From assembly GCF_003144095.1 (NCBI RefSeq), contig NZ_NSKH01000018.1, positions 503,965 through 567,964 on the forward strand: a DNA stretch of 64,000 nucleotides. Direction: 5' to 3'. Below, piece after piece: positions 17,157-26,686 of this stretch; position 1 is the first letter of the stretch, and each line of letters starts with the position of its first letter. The stretch is from Streptomyces sp. ICBB 8177. GTDB lineage: Bacteria > Actinomycetota > Actinomycetes > Streptomycetales > Streptomycetaceae. Made by a program: the position numbers and the translations under genes. Under the pieces are notes generated by a model that was given only the letters and a program-made list of their open reading frames with translations, did no database searches and was not told the DNA's origin.

Positions 17157-18100
17157 AGCGTGCTCCTGGGGTGGATCTCGGGTGCGTCGGACGCCTCGGT
17201 CATCACCGCGTACGTGCTGCCCGCCTGGCCCGCCGCGCCGCCGTGCCGTCCGTCCGGGGTGAGGGCGAGCGCGCGCAGTTCGGCACGGAAGTCGTCGGGC
17301 AGGCCGGCCGCGTCCCGCAGCGCCGCCACGCACGCGTCGGCGGGCGCCGCGCCGCCCGCCATCAGGTCCACCACGGTGCGGGCGGTGCCGCCGCGCATGC
17401 TCAGCTCGCCGCGCCCGGTGCACGCGGCGCCACCGGCCCGCAGGTCGCACCAGTTGCCCGCGCCCGGCACCGCGGAATCGCCCACCCGCCCCGGGTACTT
17501 GTAGGGGTAACCGGACGTCGAGACGGCCACGCACAGCTCACCGGAGGCGTCGAGCGCCATGATGTTGATCGTGCCCCACGGGCCGTCGTGCGGTGCCAGG
17601 CGCCGGATCAGCTCCAGCGCGCTCGCCCGGTACCGCTGGTCGCCGTCGGTGGCCGCGGTGTCCTCGCCCTCCACCGCCTCGGCCGACTCGGCGAGCTGCT
17701 TGCGCCAGATCGCCCGCGCCTCCGCGGTCAGCAACTCGCCCTCCGCGAAGCCGCATTCGCGGGCGAACAGCGCCGCGCCCTCGCCGACCAGCAGGCTGTG
17801 CTGCGGCAGGCGCTCCAGCACGGCGCGGGCCACGGATATCGGGTTGGGGTAGCCGCGCAGCGCGGCGACCGCGCCGAACCTGCGGTCGGAGCCGGTCATG
17901 ACGGAGGCGTCCAGCTCCACCTCGCCGCGCGCGTTCGGCAGTCCTCCGGTGCCGACGTAGTGGTCGGCCAGGTTGTCCTCGCAGGCGCGCATCGCGGCCT
18001 CCACCGCGTCCAGCGCGGACCCGCCCGAGCGCAGCACCCGCATCCCGAACGGCAGCCCGATCTCGCTGCGTTCGCTTCCGATGATCACTGGCGCGGTCAT
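17153..18100 (-). CDS. Isoaspartyl peptidase/L-asparaginase family (T2) Ntn-hydrolase
   Basis: This 315-residue protein fits the T2 threonine-hydrolase family that includes isoaspartyl dipeptidases and glycosylasparaginases. Seen are GGSALDAVEAAMRACEDN, GTGGLPNARGEVELDASVM and, at the expected autocleavage site, GPWGTINIMALDASG, where Thr in GTIN would become the N-terminal nucleophile. A second conserved loop is SGYPYKYPGRVGDSAVPGAG. Relatives hydrolyse beta-aspartyl peptides or GlcNAc-Asn. It is the first gene of a coupled pair with the M55 peptidase. Confidence 0.84.
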   Translation of the reverse strand: MTAPVIIGSERSEIGLPFGMRVLRSGGSALDAVEAAMRACEDNLADHYVGTGGLPNARGEVELDASVMTGSDRRFGAVAALRGYPNPISVARAVLERLPQHSLLVGEGAALFARECGFAEGELLTAEARAIWRKQLAESAEAVEGEDTAATDGDQRYRASALELIRRLAPHDGPWGTINIMALDASGELCVAVSTSGYPYKYPGRVGDSAVPGAGNWCDLRAGGAACTGRGELSMRGGTARTVVDLMAGGAAPADACVAALRDAAGLPDDFRAELRALALTPDGRHGGAAGQAGSTYAVMTEASDAPEIHPRSTL

Positions 18101-18173
18101 GGTCCTCCCGGCTCGTCGTGGGCGTGTTCCGCCGGCGAGTCTGGCACCTCGCGCCCGCCGGTGAACAGGGCCG

Positions 18174-19622
18174 TCACGGCCGCACGAGGTGCGCCACGCC
18201 GTCCAGGCCCACCGGTGGCAGGTACTCGCGCACCAAGGTCCGCTCCCACCACTGCCCGGTGGTACGCAACTGCCGCCAGGAGGTGAAGCGGTAGCGGTAG
18301 AGGCGGGCGCGGACGCGGACCGGCGGCCGGCCGGGGAACGGGTTGTGCCGCAGCAGCTTCAGCGTGGCGCGGTCACCGGCCAGCAGCCTGGCGACGAAGG
18401 GCAGGAACCACGGCTCCGCGTAACCGGGTGAGAGCGCGGCGAACCACATCAGCCAGTCCAGCCGCAGGTGGTACGGGGCCCACTGGCGCGGCAGCCGGCC
18501 GGGCGGACCCGGCTTGCCCTTGAAGCCGTACTCCCGCCAGACCGTCCCCGCAGTGATCTCGGTGTCCGCGGTGCCCTCCACCGCCACCTCCATCCGTACC
18601 CGGGTGATCGATCCGAACGCGCCGTAGGCGTTGACCAGGTGGAGGCGGTTGAAGGAGTAGTTCATGATCTGGCCGCGCGTGAACAGGTTGCGGGCGGGCC
18701 ACCAGCTGAGCACCAGCACCCCGGCGGTGGCCGCCAGCACCAGGCCCTCGTACCAGCCGGGAGCGGCCGCCAGGACGGGCGGCCGAGGCAGCCCCAGGAC
18801 ACGCGCGGCCCGCGCGCCGTCGACCGCAGGGACGGCGATGACGATCGTCAGCCAGTTCAGCCAGGCGAAGTTGCCGGACGCCACCAGCCACAGCTGGGTG
18901 ACGATCATGAAGCAGGCCGCCCACGAGGCGATGGGCTGCGGGGTGAACAGCAGTACGGGAAGGACGAGTTGGGCGACATGGTTGGCCGCGGTCTCCACCC
19001 GGTGCAGCGGCCGGGGCAGGTGGTGGAAGAACCAGCTGAGCGGTCCCGGCATCGGCTGGGTCTCGTGGTGGTAGTACAGGCAGGTCAGATCGCGCCAGCA
19101 GCGGTCCCCGCGCATCTTGATCAGCCCCGCGCCGAACTCCAGCCGGAACAGCAGCCAGCGCAGCAGCCACAGCACCGGCACCGGCGGCGCGGTGTGCGCG
19201 TTGCCCAGGAGGACCGCCAGCGTGCCGGTCTCCAGCAGCAACGACTCCCAGCCGAAGCCGTACCAGGTCTGGCCGACGTTGACGATCGACAGGTACAGCG
19301 CCCACATCGCCGCCCACATCAGCATCGACGCCCACAGCGGCACCGCGTCCGCCGCCCCCGCCACCACGGCCGCCGACAGCACGGCCCCGCCCCAGGCCAC
19401 GCCCGCGAACAGCCGGTCGCTGTAAGCCCAGTGGAAGAGGCTGGGGGAGCCGCGGAACGGGACGCGGCGCACGAAGCGCGGTACCGGGAGCATCCCGTGC
19501 TCCCCGATCAGTGCCCGGAACTGGAGGGCCGCGGCGAGGAAGGCGATCGCGTAGATCGCGGCGAGGGCGCGCAGGAAGACCAGCCGGCTCAGCCAGTAGC
19601 CGGACTCCGTGAACCACCCCAT
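18174..19622 (-). CDS. Lipase maturation factor (LMF1-like) family membrane protein
   Basis: I choose ATG 19622 (MGWFTESGYW), preceded by gaggagc, giving 482 residues. Several membrane helices are visible, with the family's conserved loops FEFGAGLIKMRGDRCWRDLTCLYYHHETQPMP (first part LLFRLEFGAG) and FNRLHLVNAYGAFGSITR. The C-terminal soluble part includes YEYGFKG-like and APYHLRLDWLMWFAA patterns seen in all LMF1 proteins. The animal protein folds lipases in the ER. The bacterial role is unknown. Confidence 0.85.
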   Translation of the reverse strand: MGWFTESGYWLSRLVFLRALAAIYAIAFLAAALQFRALIGEHGMLPVPRFVRRVPFRGSPSLFHWAYSDRLFAGVAWGGAVLSAAVVAGAADAVPLWASMLMWAAMWALYLSIVNVGQTWYGFGWESLLLETGTLAVLLGNAHTAPPVPVLWLLRWLLFRLEFGAGLIKMRGDRCWRDLTCLYYHHETQPMPGPLSWFFHHLPRPLHRVETAANHVAQLVLPVLLFTPQPIASWAACFMIVTQLWLVASGNFAWLNWLTIVIAVPAVDGARAARVLGLPRPPVLAAAPGWYEGLVLAATAGVLVLSWWPARNLFTRGQIMNYSFNRLHLVNAYGAFGSITRVRMEVAVEGTADTEITAGTVWREYGFKGKPGPPGRLPRQWAPYHLRLDWLMWFAALSPGYAEPWFLPFVARLLAGDRATLKLLRHNPFPGRPPVRVRARLYRYRFTSWRQLRTTGQWWERTLVREYLPPVGLDGVAHLVRP

Positions 19623-19855
19623 GCAACCCGCTCCTCGGACGCCGGACTCCGCGCGGCCCATCTGTACCACTTCGTGCCACGGGGGCGAAGGACGCCGCGG
19701 CGCCCGGCGTGGGTGCGGCACCCGCGCCGTGCCTGTACGGTGCCTTCGCCGGTGCGCGGCGCGGCCGCCCGTACGACGCGCCCCCGTGACTGCGCGTCAG
19801 GCCGAGCGGTGCCCCGGCGCGAGGCCGCGCGGGACGGGACGGCATGATTCCGCGC

Positions 19856-20482
19856 ATGACCGCACCCGTTCCCCACGACGATCTCCTCGCCCGGGTGGCC
19901 GACCGCGCCCGCCGCCGCTGCCCCGACATGCCGCCCCCGGTCTCCGAGCGGGCCCTCGCCGACGCCGAACGCGCCCTCGGCTTCCCGCTGCACCCGTTGC
20001 TGGCCAGGCTCTACCGGGAGGTGGGTGACGGCGGCTTCGGCCCCGAGTACCGCTTCTTCCGGCTCGACGGCAGCGAACCCGTCAGCGAGACGCACGGCCC
20101 GGTGACCCTCGCCTACCGGCGACGCCGCGAGCCCCACGCCAAGGACCCCGGGTGGTTCTGGCCCGAGGGCGTGGTGCCCGTGATGACCTGGGGCTGCGGG
20201 ATGCTCGCCTGCGTGGACTGCCGCAGTCCCGAGGGCACCGTGCTGCTCTTCGAGCCCAACCCGGTCGACGGCGACTGGGCGGACGCGTGGTTCCTCGACG
20301 CGCACGGGCTCGCGCAGTGGCTGGAGACCTCGCTGAGCGGCCGGGGCTGGTACGCCTACCCCGGGGCGGACGACTCCTGGGCCGACCCCGAACAGGCGCT
20401 GTCGGAGGAGGAGTTGGACTCGGTGGACCTGCCCCGATGGGGAGCCGAGGCGCGCGCCCGCGCCGGGAGGGGGCAAGACTGA
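19856..20482 (+). CDS. SMI1/KNR4 family protein
   Basis: The product has 208 residues from ATG 19856. A second ATG at 19844 in frame would add 4 residues. A -10-like CATGAT 6 nt before 19856 and the absence of a ribosome site suggest a leaderless message from the inner ATG. The SMI1/KNR4 (SUKH) core is visible: VSERALADAERALGFPLHPLLARLYREVGDGGFGP, then WGCGMLACVDCRSPEGTVLLFE. SUKH proteins are often immunity proteins of polymorphic toxins. No toxin gene adjoins it, so this may be a housekeeping version. Confidence 0.75.
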   Translation: MTAPVPHDDLLARVADRARRRCPDMPPPVSERALADAERALGFPLHPLLARLYREVGDGGFGPEYRFFRLDGSEPVSETHGPVTLAYRRRREPHAKDPGWFWPEGVVPVMTWGCGMLACVDCRSPEGTVLLFEPNPVDGDWADAWFLDAHGLAQWLETSLSGRGWYAYPGADDSWADPEQALSEEELDSVDLPRWGAEARARAGRGQD

Positions 20483-20506
20483 CGGCGGCGGCGCGGGCGC
20501 GGGACC

Positions 20507-21676
20507 TCAGCCGCGGGCGCCCAGCAGGTGGTCCATCGCCAGCTGGTCCAGCCGCTCGAAGGCCATCCCGCGCCGGGCCGCCGCCTCGACGTCGAAGCCG
20601 TCGTCCCCCGCTCGCAGGTCCGCCACCGTCTCGCCGGGGGCCAGCGTGGGCACCGCCAACTCGTCCAGCCGGGAGGCGCGCAGCGCCTCGCGCACCTCGG
20701 GGTCGGCACGGAAGGCGGCGGCCCGCTCGCGCAGGATCAGGTACGTGCGCATGCAGCCGGCCGCCGAGTCCCACACGCCCTCGGGGTCCTCGGTGCGCGG
20801 CGGCTTGAAGTCGAAGTGCCGGGGCCCGGCGTACCCGCCCCGCTCCAGCAGGTCCACCAGCCAGAACGCCTGGCGCAGGTCGCCCGCGCCGAACCGCAGG
20901 TCCTGGTCGTACCTCGGGCCCGACTGGCCGTTGAGGTCGATGTGGAAGAGCTTGCCCGCCCACAGCGCCTGCGCCACCGAGTGCGGGAAGTTGAGCCCCG
21001 CCATCTGCTCGTGGCCCACCTCCGGGTTGACCCCGACCAGGTCCGGACGCTCCAGGCGCTCGATGAACGCCAGCGCGTGGCCGACGGTGGGCAGCAGGAT
21101 GTCGCCGCGCGGCTCGTTGGGCTTGGGCTCGACCGCGAACCGCAGGTCGTAGCCCTGCTCCACGACGTAGCCGGTGAGGACGTCGAACGCCTCCTTCATC
21201 CGGTCCAGCGCCACCCGCACGTCCTTGGCCGCGCCCGACTCGGCGCCCTCCCGGCCGCCCCAGGCCACGTAGACCGAGGCGCCCAGCTCGACCGCCAGGT
21301 CGATGTTGCGCAGCGTCTTGCGCAGCGCGAAGCGCCGCACGTCGCGGTCGTTGGCCGTGAACGCGCCGTCCTTGAAGACCGGGTGCGTGAAGAGGTTGGT
21401 GGTCGCCATCGGCACCTTGAGCCCGGTGGCGTCCAGCGCCGCGCGGAACGCCTTGACGCGAGCCTCCCGTTCCGCCTCCGGTGCGCCGAAGGGGATGAGG
21501 TCGTCGTCGTGGAACGTCACGCCGTACGCGCCCAGTTCCGCCAGGCGCCGTACGGTCTCGGCCGGGTCGAGCGGCCGGCGGGTGGCGTCCCCGAACGGGT
21601 CGCGGCCCTGCCAGCCCACGGTCCACAGACCGAAGGTGAACCTGTCCTCGGGGGCGGGGGTGAAGGGGTGCGTCAT
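20507..21676 (-). CDS. xylA: Xylose isomerase
   Basis: The product has 389 residues, the length of the short (class I) actinobacterial enzymes. It interconverts D-xylose and D-xylulose in the cytoplasm with two divalent metals. Metal and substrate residues are seen in [29 protein letters not shown], and [19 protein letters not shown]. The ATG at 21676 is chosen over an upstream in-frame ATG because it matches the family N terminus and leaves the operator region free. It is divergent from xylB across a 167-bp gap. Confidence 0.96.
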   Translation of the reverse strand: MTHPFTPAPEDRFTFGLWTVGWQGRDPFGDATRRPLDPAETVRRLAELGAYGVTFHDDDLIPFGAPEAEREARVKAFRAALDATGLKVPMATTNLFTHPVFKDGAFTANDRDVRRFALRKTLRNIDLAVELGASVYVAWGGREGAESGAAKDVRVALDRMKEAFDVLTGYVVEQGYDLRFAVEPKPNEPRGDILLPTVGHALAFIERLERPDLVGVNPEVGHEQMAGLNFPHSVAQALWAGKLFHIDLNGQSGPRYDQDLRFGAGDLRQAFWLVDLLERGGYAGPRHFDFKPPRTEDPEGVWDSAAGCMRTYLILRERAAAFRADPEVREALRASRLDELAVPTLAPGETVADLRAGDDGFDVEAAARRGMAFERLDQLAMDHLLGARG

Positions 21677-21745
21677 CGACGGCTCCGGGAGATCGGTGGG
21701 ACGAGGACGCGGGCGCCGTGTCGTCGGCGAACCCGCGCGAACCCT

Positions 21746-21772
21746 ATTAGTAAACGCGAAAAACAAACTAGT
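21746..21772. promoter_or_regulatory. Candidate XylR (ROK) operator
   Basis: An AT-rich island in the xylA-xylB gap carries ATTAGT ... ACTAGT as an imperfect inverted repeat around an A-rich centre. Its composition contrasts sharply with the flanks, and the ROK regulator gene lies in the same cluster. Both facts support a shared repressor site for the divergent genes. Confidence 0.55.
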
Positions 21773-21843
21773 ATGCGGACCGCGCCCGGGGAACCCCCCA
21801 GGTCGTCCCGGCCCGCCGACCCGTCAACGTGAAGGAGACCCCC

Positions 21844-23268
21844 ATGACGCACGGCCCCGTGGTCATCGGCGTCGACAGCTCGACCCAGGCCACCAAGGCG
21901 GTCGCCGTCGCGGTGGAGACCGGTGAGGTGCTGGGCCAGGGCCATGCCCCGCACACCGTCAGCGGCGGCGAGGGCCGGGAGAGCGACCCCGGCGAGTGGT
22001 GGCGGGCGTTCGCCACCGCCGTCGAGGCCACCGGGCACGCCGACCGGGCCGCCGCGGTCTCCGTCGGCGGCCAGCAGCACGGCCTGGTCGCCCTCGACGC
22101 GGCGGGCGACCCGGTCCGCCCGGCCCTGCTGTGGAACGACGTGCGCTCCGCGCCGCAGGCCGAGGAACTCACCGGGCGGCTGGGCGCGCACGCGTGGGCC
22201 CGCCGCGCCGGGTCCGTGCCGACCGCCGCGTTCACCGTCGCCAAGTGGGCGTGGCTGCGCGAGAACGAACCCGACGTCGCAGAACGCGTCGCGGCCGTGC
22301 GACTGCCGCACGACTACCTCACCGAACGGCTGACCGGAGCGGCCGTCACCGACCGGGGCGACGCCTCCGGCACCGGCTGGTGGACGCCGGACGGCTACGA
22401 CGAGGACCTGCTGCGCGGCGTCGGCCTGGACCCGGCCGCGTTGCCGCGCGTGGTGCCCGCGGGCGAGGCCGCAGGCGAGGTGCGCGACGGCACGCCCCTG
22501 CGCCCCGGCACCCCGGTGGCCGCGGGCACCGGCGACAACATGGCCGCCGCCCTCGGCCTCGGCCTGTCACCCGGCGTCCCCGTGCTGAGCCTCGGCACCT
22601 CCGGCACCGTCTACGCGGTCACCCGAGGGCGCCCGGCCGACCCGAGCGGCACCGTCGCGGGCTTCGCCGACGCCGGAACCGACTGGCTGCCCCTGGCCTG
22701 CACCCTCAACTGCACGCTCGCGGTGGACCGGCTGGCCGCGCTGCTCGGCCTGGACCGGGAGGCCGTGGAGCCGGGTGGCCGCGCCGTCGTGCTGCCCTTC
22801 CTGGACGGCGAGCGCACCCCCAACCTGCCCCGCGCCTCCGGGCTGTTGCACGGCCTGCGGCACGACACCACCGCCGGCCAGCTCCTCCAGGCCGCCTACG
22901 ACGGCGCCGCGCACTCCCTGCTGACCGCGCTGGACGACGTGTTGCGGGCGGGCGGCGAGGAGCCGGACCCGTCCGGTGAACTGCTGCTCATCGGCGGCGG
23001 CGCGCGCGGCGAGGCGTGGCGGCGCACCGTGCTGCGGCTGTCGGGGCGGCCGGTGCGGGTGCCGCGCGCCGGGGAACTGGTGGCCCTGGGCGCGGCGGCG
23101 CAGGCCGCCGGACTGCTGACCGGCGAGTCGCCCTACGGCGTCGCCCGGCGCTGGCGCACCGCCGACGGGCCGCTGCTGGAGCCGGTGGCACGGGACGAAT
23201 CCGCCCTCGAACGGATCGCCGGTACGCTGTCCCGCGCCCGCGAACTGCTGACCGGACCCACGGACTGA
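21844..23268 (+). CDS. xylB: Xylulokinase
   Basis: The product has 474 residues from ATG 21844 with a strong ribosome site (gaaggagaccccc). FGGY-kinase motifs: VIGVDSSTQATKAV (phosphate 1), SVGGQQHGLV, LLWNDVRS and PHDYLTERLTG. The ATP side carries GTGDNMAAALGLG and SLGTSGTVYAV. It phosphorylates D-xylulose to feed the pentose phosphate pathway. The next gene, a ROK regulator, begins 103 bp downstream on the same strand and may be co-transcribed. Confidence 0.95.
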   Translation: MTHGPVVIGVDSSTQATKAVAVAVETGEVLGQGHAPHTVSGGEGRESDPGEWWRAFATAVEATGHADRAAAVSVGGQQHGLVALDAAGDPVRPALLWNDVRSAPQAEELTGRLGAHAWARRAGSVPTAAFTVAKWAWLRENEPDVAERVAAVRLPHDYLTERLTGAAVTDRGDASGTGWWTPDGYDEDLLRGVGLDPAALPRVVPAGEAAGEVRDGTPLRPGTPVAAGTGDNMAAALGLGLSPGVPVLSLGTSGTVYAVTRGRPADPSGTVAGFADAGTDWLPLACTLNCTLAVDRLAALLGLDREAVEPGGRAVVLPFLDGERTPNLPRASGLLHGLRHDTTAGQLLQAAYDGAAHSLLTALDDVLRAGGEEPDPSGELLLIGGGARGEAWRRTVLRLSGRPVRVPRAGELVALGAAAQAAGLLTGESPYGVARRWRTADGPLLEPVARDESALERIAGTLSRARELLTGPTD

Positions 23269-23371
23269 CCGGGCCCACGGGCTGAATGGCCCACCGGGCC
23301 GAACGGGCCACCGGCCGACCGGACCGTCCGGCGGGCGGGCATCCGGCGGGCGCGAGGACGAGGAGGACCAG

Positions 23372-24589
23372 GTGCCGCAGACCGAGGCCGCGCGGCCGGC
23401 CTCCCAGCAGGGCATGCGACGGCAGAACCTCGCCCTGGTGATGGGCGAGGTCGCCGCGGCGGGCCCGGTCTCGCGCGCCCGGGTCGCCGAGGCCACCGGC
23501 CTGACCAGGGCCGCCGTCTCCAGCCTGGTGGAGGAGTTGCGGGCCGCCGGGCTGGTCGCGGAACGCGGGCCCGCGCCCAGCGGACGCGTCGGCCGTCCCG
23601 GCAGCGATCTGGTGGTGGACGCGGAGGGGCCGGCCGGCCTCGGCCTTGAGGTCGGGGTGGGCCACCTGGGCGCGTGCCTGGCCGACCTCGGCGGCCGGAT
23701 CCGCGCCTCGCTACGGGTCCCGGCCGACAACCGCCGACGCGCCCCCGAAGCCGTCCTCGCCCAACTCGCCGACGTCGCGGCCGAGGTGACGCAAGAGGCG
23801 GTGCCGCGTCCGGCGGGGGCCGTGGTCGCCGTGCCCGGCCTGGTGGGCACGGCCGAAGGGCAGGTCGCGCACGCGCCCAACCTGGGCTGGCGCCACGTGC
23901 CCGCCGCCGACCTGCTGCGCCGACGCCTCCCGGACACGCTGGCCGCGCTGCCGCTTGAGGTCGACAACGAGGCCAACCTCGGCGCACTCGCCGACCTGTG
24001 GTGCGGCGCGGGCGCCGCCGACGCCGTGCACATCTCGGCCGAGGCGGGCATCGGCGCGGCGCTGCTCGTCGGCGGCGCGATCTTCCGGGGCGCCTCGGGC
24101 TTCGCGGGCGAGCTGGGCCACGTCCCCGTGCGCCCTGACGGCCCGCCGTGCGCGTGCGGTGCGCGCGGCTGCCTGGAGCAGTACGCGGGGGAGGCGGCGG
24201 TGCTGCGCGCGGCGGGACTCGACGCCGCGACCGGCGACCCGGTGGCCGAACTCGCCCGGCGCGCCGAGCGGTCGGACGCCGCCGTGCTGGACGCCCTGGA
24301 CCACGCGGGCGCCGCCCTCGGCATCGCGCTGGCGGGCGCGGTCAACCTCATCGACCCCGCCGCGGTCGTCCTCGGCGGCGCCTACGCGGAACTCGGCGCG
24401 TGGCTGCTGCCCGGAATGCGGCGCGAACTGGCCGCGCGGGTGGCGGTGCGTCCGTGGCGGCCGCAGACGCTGGCCCTGTCCGGCCTGGGCCGCGGCGGGC
24501 CGGTGCTGGGCGCCGCGATGGTGACCGTCCGGCGGATCGTCACCGACCCCGGCGGCTACGCGGCGGGCCGCACGGAGCGGTCCGCCTAG
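23372..24589 (+). CDS. ROK family transcriptional regulator (XylR-like)
   Basis: The product has 405 residues from GTG 23372, with aggaggaccag upstream. A winged HTH at the N terminus (MRRQNLALVMGEVAAAGPVSRARVAEATGLTRAAVSSL in outline) precedes a ROK sugar-kinase-like domain. The ROK signature with the zinc-binding CxCGxxGCLE is present as CACGARGCLE, and GELGHVPV supplies the histidine. In Streptomyces such proteins repress xylAB until xylose binds. Context fits this exactly. The stop shares CTAG with the stop of the convergent aconitase gene (4-bp overlap). Confidence 0.92.
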   Translation: MPQTEAARPASQQGMRRQNLALVMGEVAAAGPVSRARVAEATGLTRAAVSSLVEELRAAGLVAERGPAPSGRVGRPGSDLVVDAEGPAGLGLEVGVGHLGACLADLGGRIRASLRVPADNRRRAPEAVLAQLADVAAEVTQEAVPRPAGAVVAVPGLVGTAEGQVAHAPNLGWRHVPAADLLRRRLPDTLAALPLEVDNEANLGALADLWCGAGAADAVHISAEAGIGAALLVGGAIFRGASGFAGELGHVPVRPDGPPCACGARGCLEQYAGEAAVLRAAGLDAATGDPVAELARRAERSDAAVLDALDHAGAALGIALAGAVNLIDPAAVVLGGAYAELGAWLLPGMRRELAARVAVRPWRPQTLALSGLGRGGPVLGAAMVTVRRIVTDPGGYAAGRTERSA

Positions 24590-26601
24590 TCCGGGTCCTC
24601 CTCCCGCGCCAGGGCCGCGATCACCCCGCCCGCCAGGACCGCGCGGCGCTGCCGGAGCGACAGGCGGTGGTGCACGGCGTACTCCTCGTCGCGCGTCACG
24701 TTGCGCACCCGCAGCCGGGGTGGCGCGTCCGGCGCCATCGCGGCGTGCAGCCCGGTCAGCCGCAGGCGATCGTCCACCTCGACGCGGTCGTGGTCCGCCG
24801 GGTCGTCGAACTCCAGGGCCAGCACGCCGAAGTTGGCGAGGTTCTGCCAGTGGATCCGGGCGAACGACTTGGCCAGCACCGCCCGCAGTCCCAGGTAGCG
24901 CGGGGTGATGGCAGCGTGCTCGCGGGACGACCCCTGCCCCCAGTTCTCCCCGGCCACGATCAGGTGACCGCCGTCCTCACGCGTTTCGGCCGCCCGCCGG
25001 GGGTAGTCCGGGTCGAGCCGGGTGAGCGTGAACTCCGCGAGCCTGGGGATGTTGGAGCGGTACGGCAGCGCCTTCGCGCCGGCCGGGGAGATCTCGTCGG
25101 TGGACACGTCGTCGTCCGCCTTGAGCAGCACCGGCCCCTCCACGGTGTCGGGCAGCGGGTCGAGGTCGGGCAGCGCGGAGATGTTGGGCCCGCGCTCCAG
25201 CTCCACCCGTGCCGCCTCCCCGGCGGGCAGCGGCGCCTGGAGCATCGCGGTGTTGACGGACGCCCGGTCCGGCAGCCGCAGCGTCGGATACGGCACGTCG
25301 TGCGCGTCGGCCCACCGGCGCGGGTCGGTGATGACGCCGGTGAGGGCGGAGGCCGCGGCGGTCTCCGGGGAGCACAGCCACACCGCGTCGTCCTCGGTGC
25401 CGGAGCGGCCGGGGAAGTTGCGCGGGAAGGTGCGCAGCGAGTTGCGGCCCGTAGCGGGCGCCTGGCCCATGCCGATGCAGCCGAGACACCCCGCCTGGTG
25501 GATGCGGGCGCCCGCGGCGATCAGCGCGAACGTCGCGCCCGACCGGGTGAGGTCCTGGAGGATCTCGCGGGAGGTCGGGTTGACGTCGAAGCTCACGGAG
25601 TCCGCCGTCTGCCGCCCCTCGACCATCGCCGCGGCCACCGCGAAGTCCCGCAGTCCCGGGTTGGCGCTCGACCCGATCACCGCCTGCCCGATCGGCTCGC
25701 CCGCGGCCTCCCGCACCGGCACCACGTTGCCCGGAGAGGTCGGCCGGGCGATCAGCGGCTCCAGCGACGACAGGTCGATCTCCTCGTCCAGGTCGTACGC
25801 GGCGTCCGGCTCGGCGGCGAGCCGCGTGAAGTCCCGCGCCCGCCCCTCGGCCGCCAGGAACGCGTGCACCGCGTCGTCGGACGGGAAGACGGTGGCGGTG
25901 GCGCCGAGCTCCGCGCCCATGTTGGCGATGACGTGCCGGTCCATCGCGGTCAGCCCGGCCAGCCCCGGCCCGTGGTACTCGATGATCCGCTGGACGCCGC
26001 CCTTCACCCCGTGCCGCCGCAGCATCTCCAGCACCACGTCCTTGGCGCTCACCCACGGCGGCAGCTGTCCGGTCAGCCGTACGCCCCAGATCCGCGGCAT
26101 CGTCACGTACAGCGGGCGGCCAGCCATGGCGAGCGCCACTTCGAGGCCGCCGGTGCCGATCGCCAGCATGCCGAGTGACCCGGCGGCGCAGGTGTGGGAG
26201 TCGGAGCCGATGAGGGTGCGGCCGGGGACGCCGAAGCGCTGCATGTGCGTCGGATGCGAGACGCCGTTGCCCGGCTTGGAGAACCACAGGCCGAAGCGCC
26301 GGGCGGCCGAGCGCAGGAAGACGTGGTCCTGCGCGTTGCGCTCGTCGGCCTGGAGGATGTTGTGGTCGACGTACTGCACGCTCACCTCGGTGCGCACCCG
26401 GTCGAGACCGAGGGCCTCCAGCTCCTGCATCACCAGCGTGCCGGTGGCGTCCTGCGTCAGCGTCTGGTCCACCCGCAGCGCGATCTCCTCGCCCGGCACC
26501 ATGCGGCCGTCCAGCAGATGGTCGGCGATCAGCCGCTGCGCCACCGTCCCGTGCGCGTTCGTGCGGCCCTTGGTGCCTGAGGTGCCTGAGGTGCCGTCCA
26601 T
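24586..26601 (-). CDS. Aconitate hydratase family protein
   Basis: The product has 671 residues from ATG 26601 (ggagcggaga upstream). The large-subunit motifs GSDSHTCAAGSLGMLAIG and HQAGCLGCIGMGQAPATGRNS are present, as is the C-terminal swivel domain (GENWGQGSSREHAA). This is the shorter aconitase type, distinct from the ~900-residue housekeeping AcnA of Streptomyces. The first cluster cysteine of mitochondrial aconitase (GSCTN) is replaced by GSSAN here, so only the CLGC pair is certain. The N terminus has a short 9-bp tandem repeat coding GTSGTSGT. It may act on citrate or a related hydroxy acid. Confidence 0.85.
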   Translation of the reverse strand: MDGTSGTSGTKGRTNAHGTVAQRLIADHLLDGRMVPGEEIALRVDQTLTQDATGTLVMQELEALGLDRVRTEVSVQYVDHNILQADERNAQDHVFLRSAARRFGLWFSKPGNGVSHPTHMQRFGVPGRTLIGSDSHTCAAGSLGMLAIGTGGLEVALAMAGRPLYVTMPRIWGVRLTGQLPPWVSAKDVVLEMLRRHGVKGGVQRIIEYHGPGLAGLTAMDRHVIANMGAELGATATVFPSDDAVHAFLAAEGRARDFTRLAAEPDAAYDLDEEIDLSSLEPLIARPTSPGNVVPVREAAGEPIGQAVIGSSANPGLRDFAVAAAMVEGRQTADSVSFDVNPTSREILQDLTRSGATFALIAAGARIHQAGCLGCIGMGQAPATGRNSLRTFPRNFPGRSGTEDDAVWLCSPETAAASALTGVITDPRRWADAHDVPYPTLRLPDRASVNTAMLQAPLPAGEAARVELERGPNISALPDLDPLPDTVEGPVLLKADDDVSTDEISPAGAKALPYRSNIPRLAEFTLTRLDPDYPRRAAETREDGGHLIVAGENWGQGSSREHAAITPRYLGLRAVLAKSFARIHWQNLANFGVLALEFDDPADHDRVEVDDRLRLTGLHAAMAPDAPPRLRVRNVTRDEEYAVHHRLSLRQRRAVLAGGVIAALAREEDPD

Positions 26602-26686
26602 TCTCCGCTCCCGTGCTCGGCCATGTTGAACCCCGGCATTTCGGGTACCCGCAATCGCAGGAAGCACATGAATCGAGGTGACTGCG

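Noticed and set aside
24148-26178. 676-codon + strand open frame across the ROK and aconitase genes
   Set aside because: It spans two convergent, clearly real genes in the wrong frame and its translation is Arg/Gly-rich noise.
26572-26595. 9-bp tandem repeat GGTGCCTGA
   Set aside because: It has fewer than three copies and lies inside the aconitase coding region (GTSGTSGT), so it is treated as part of the gene.
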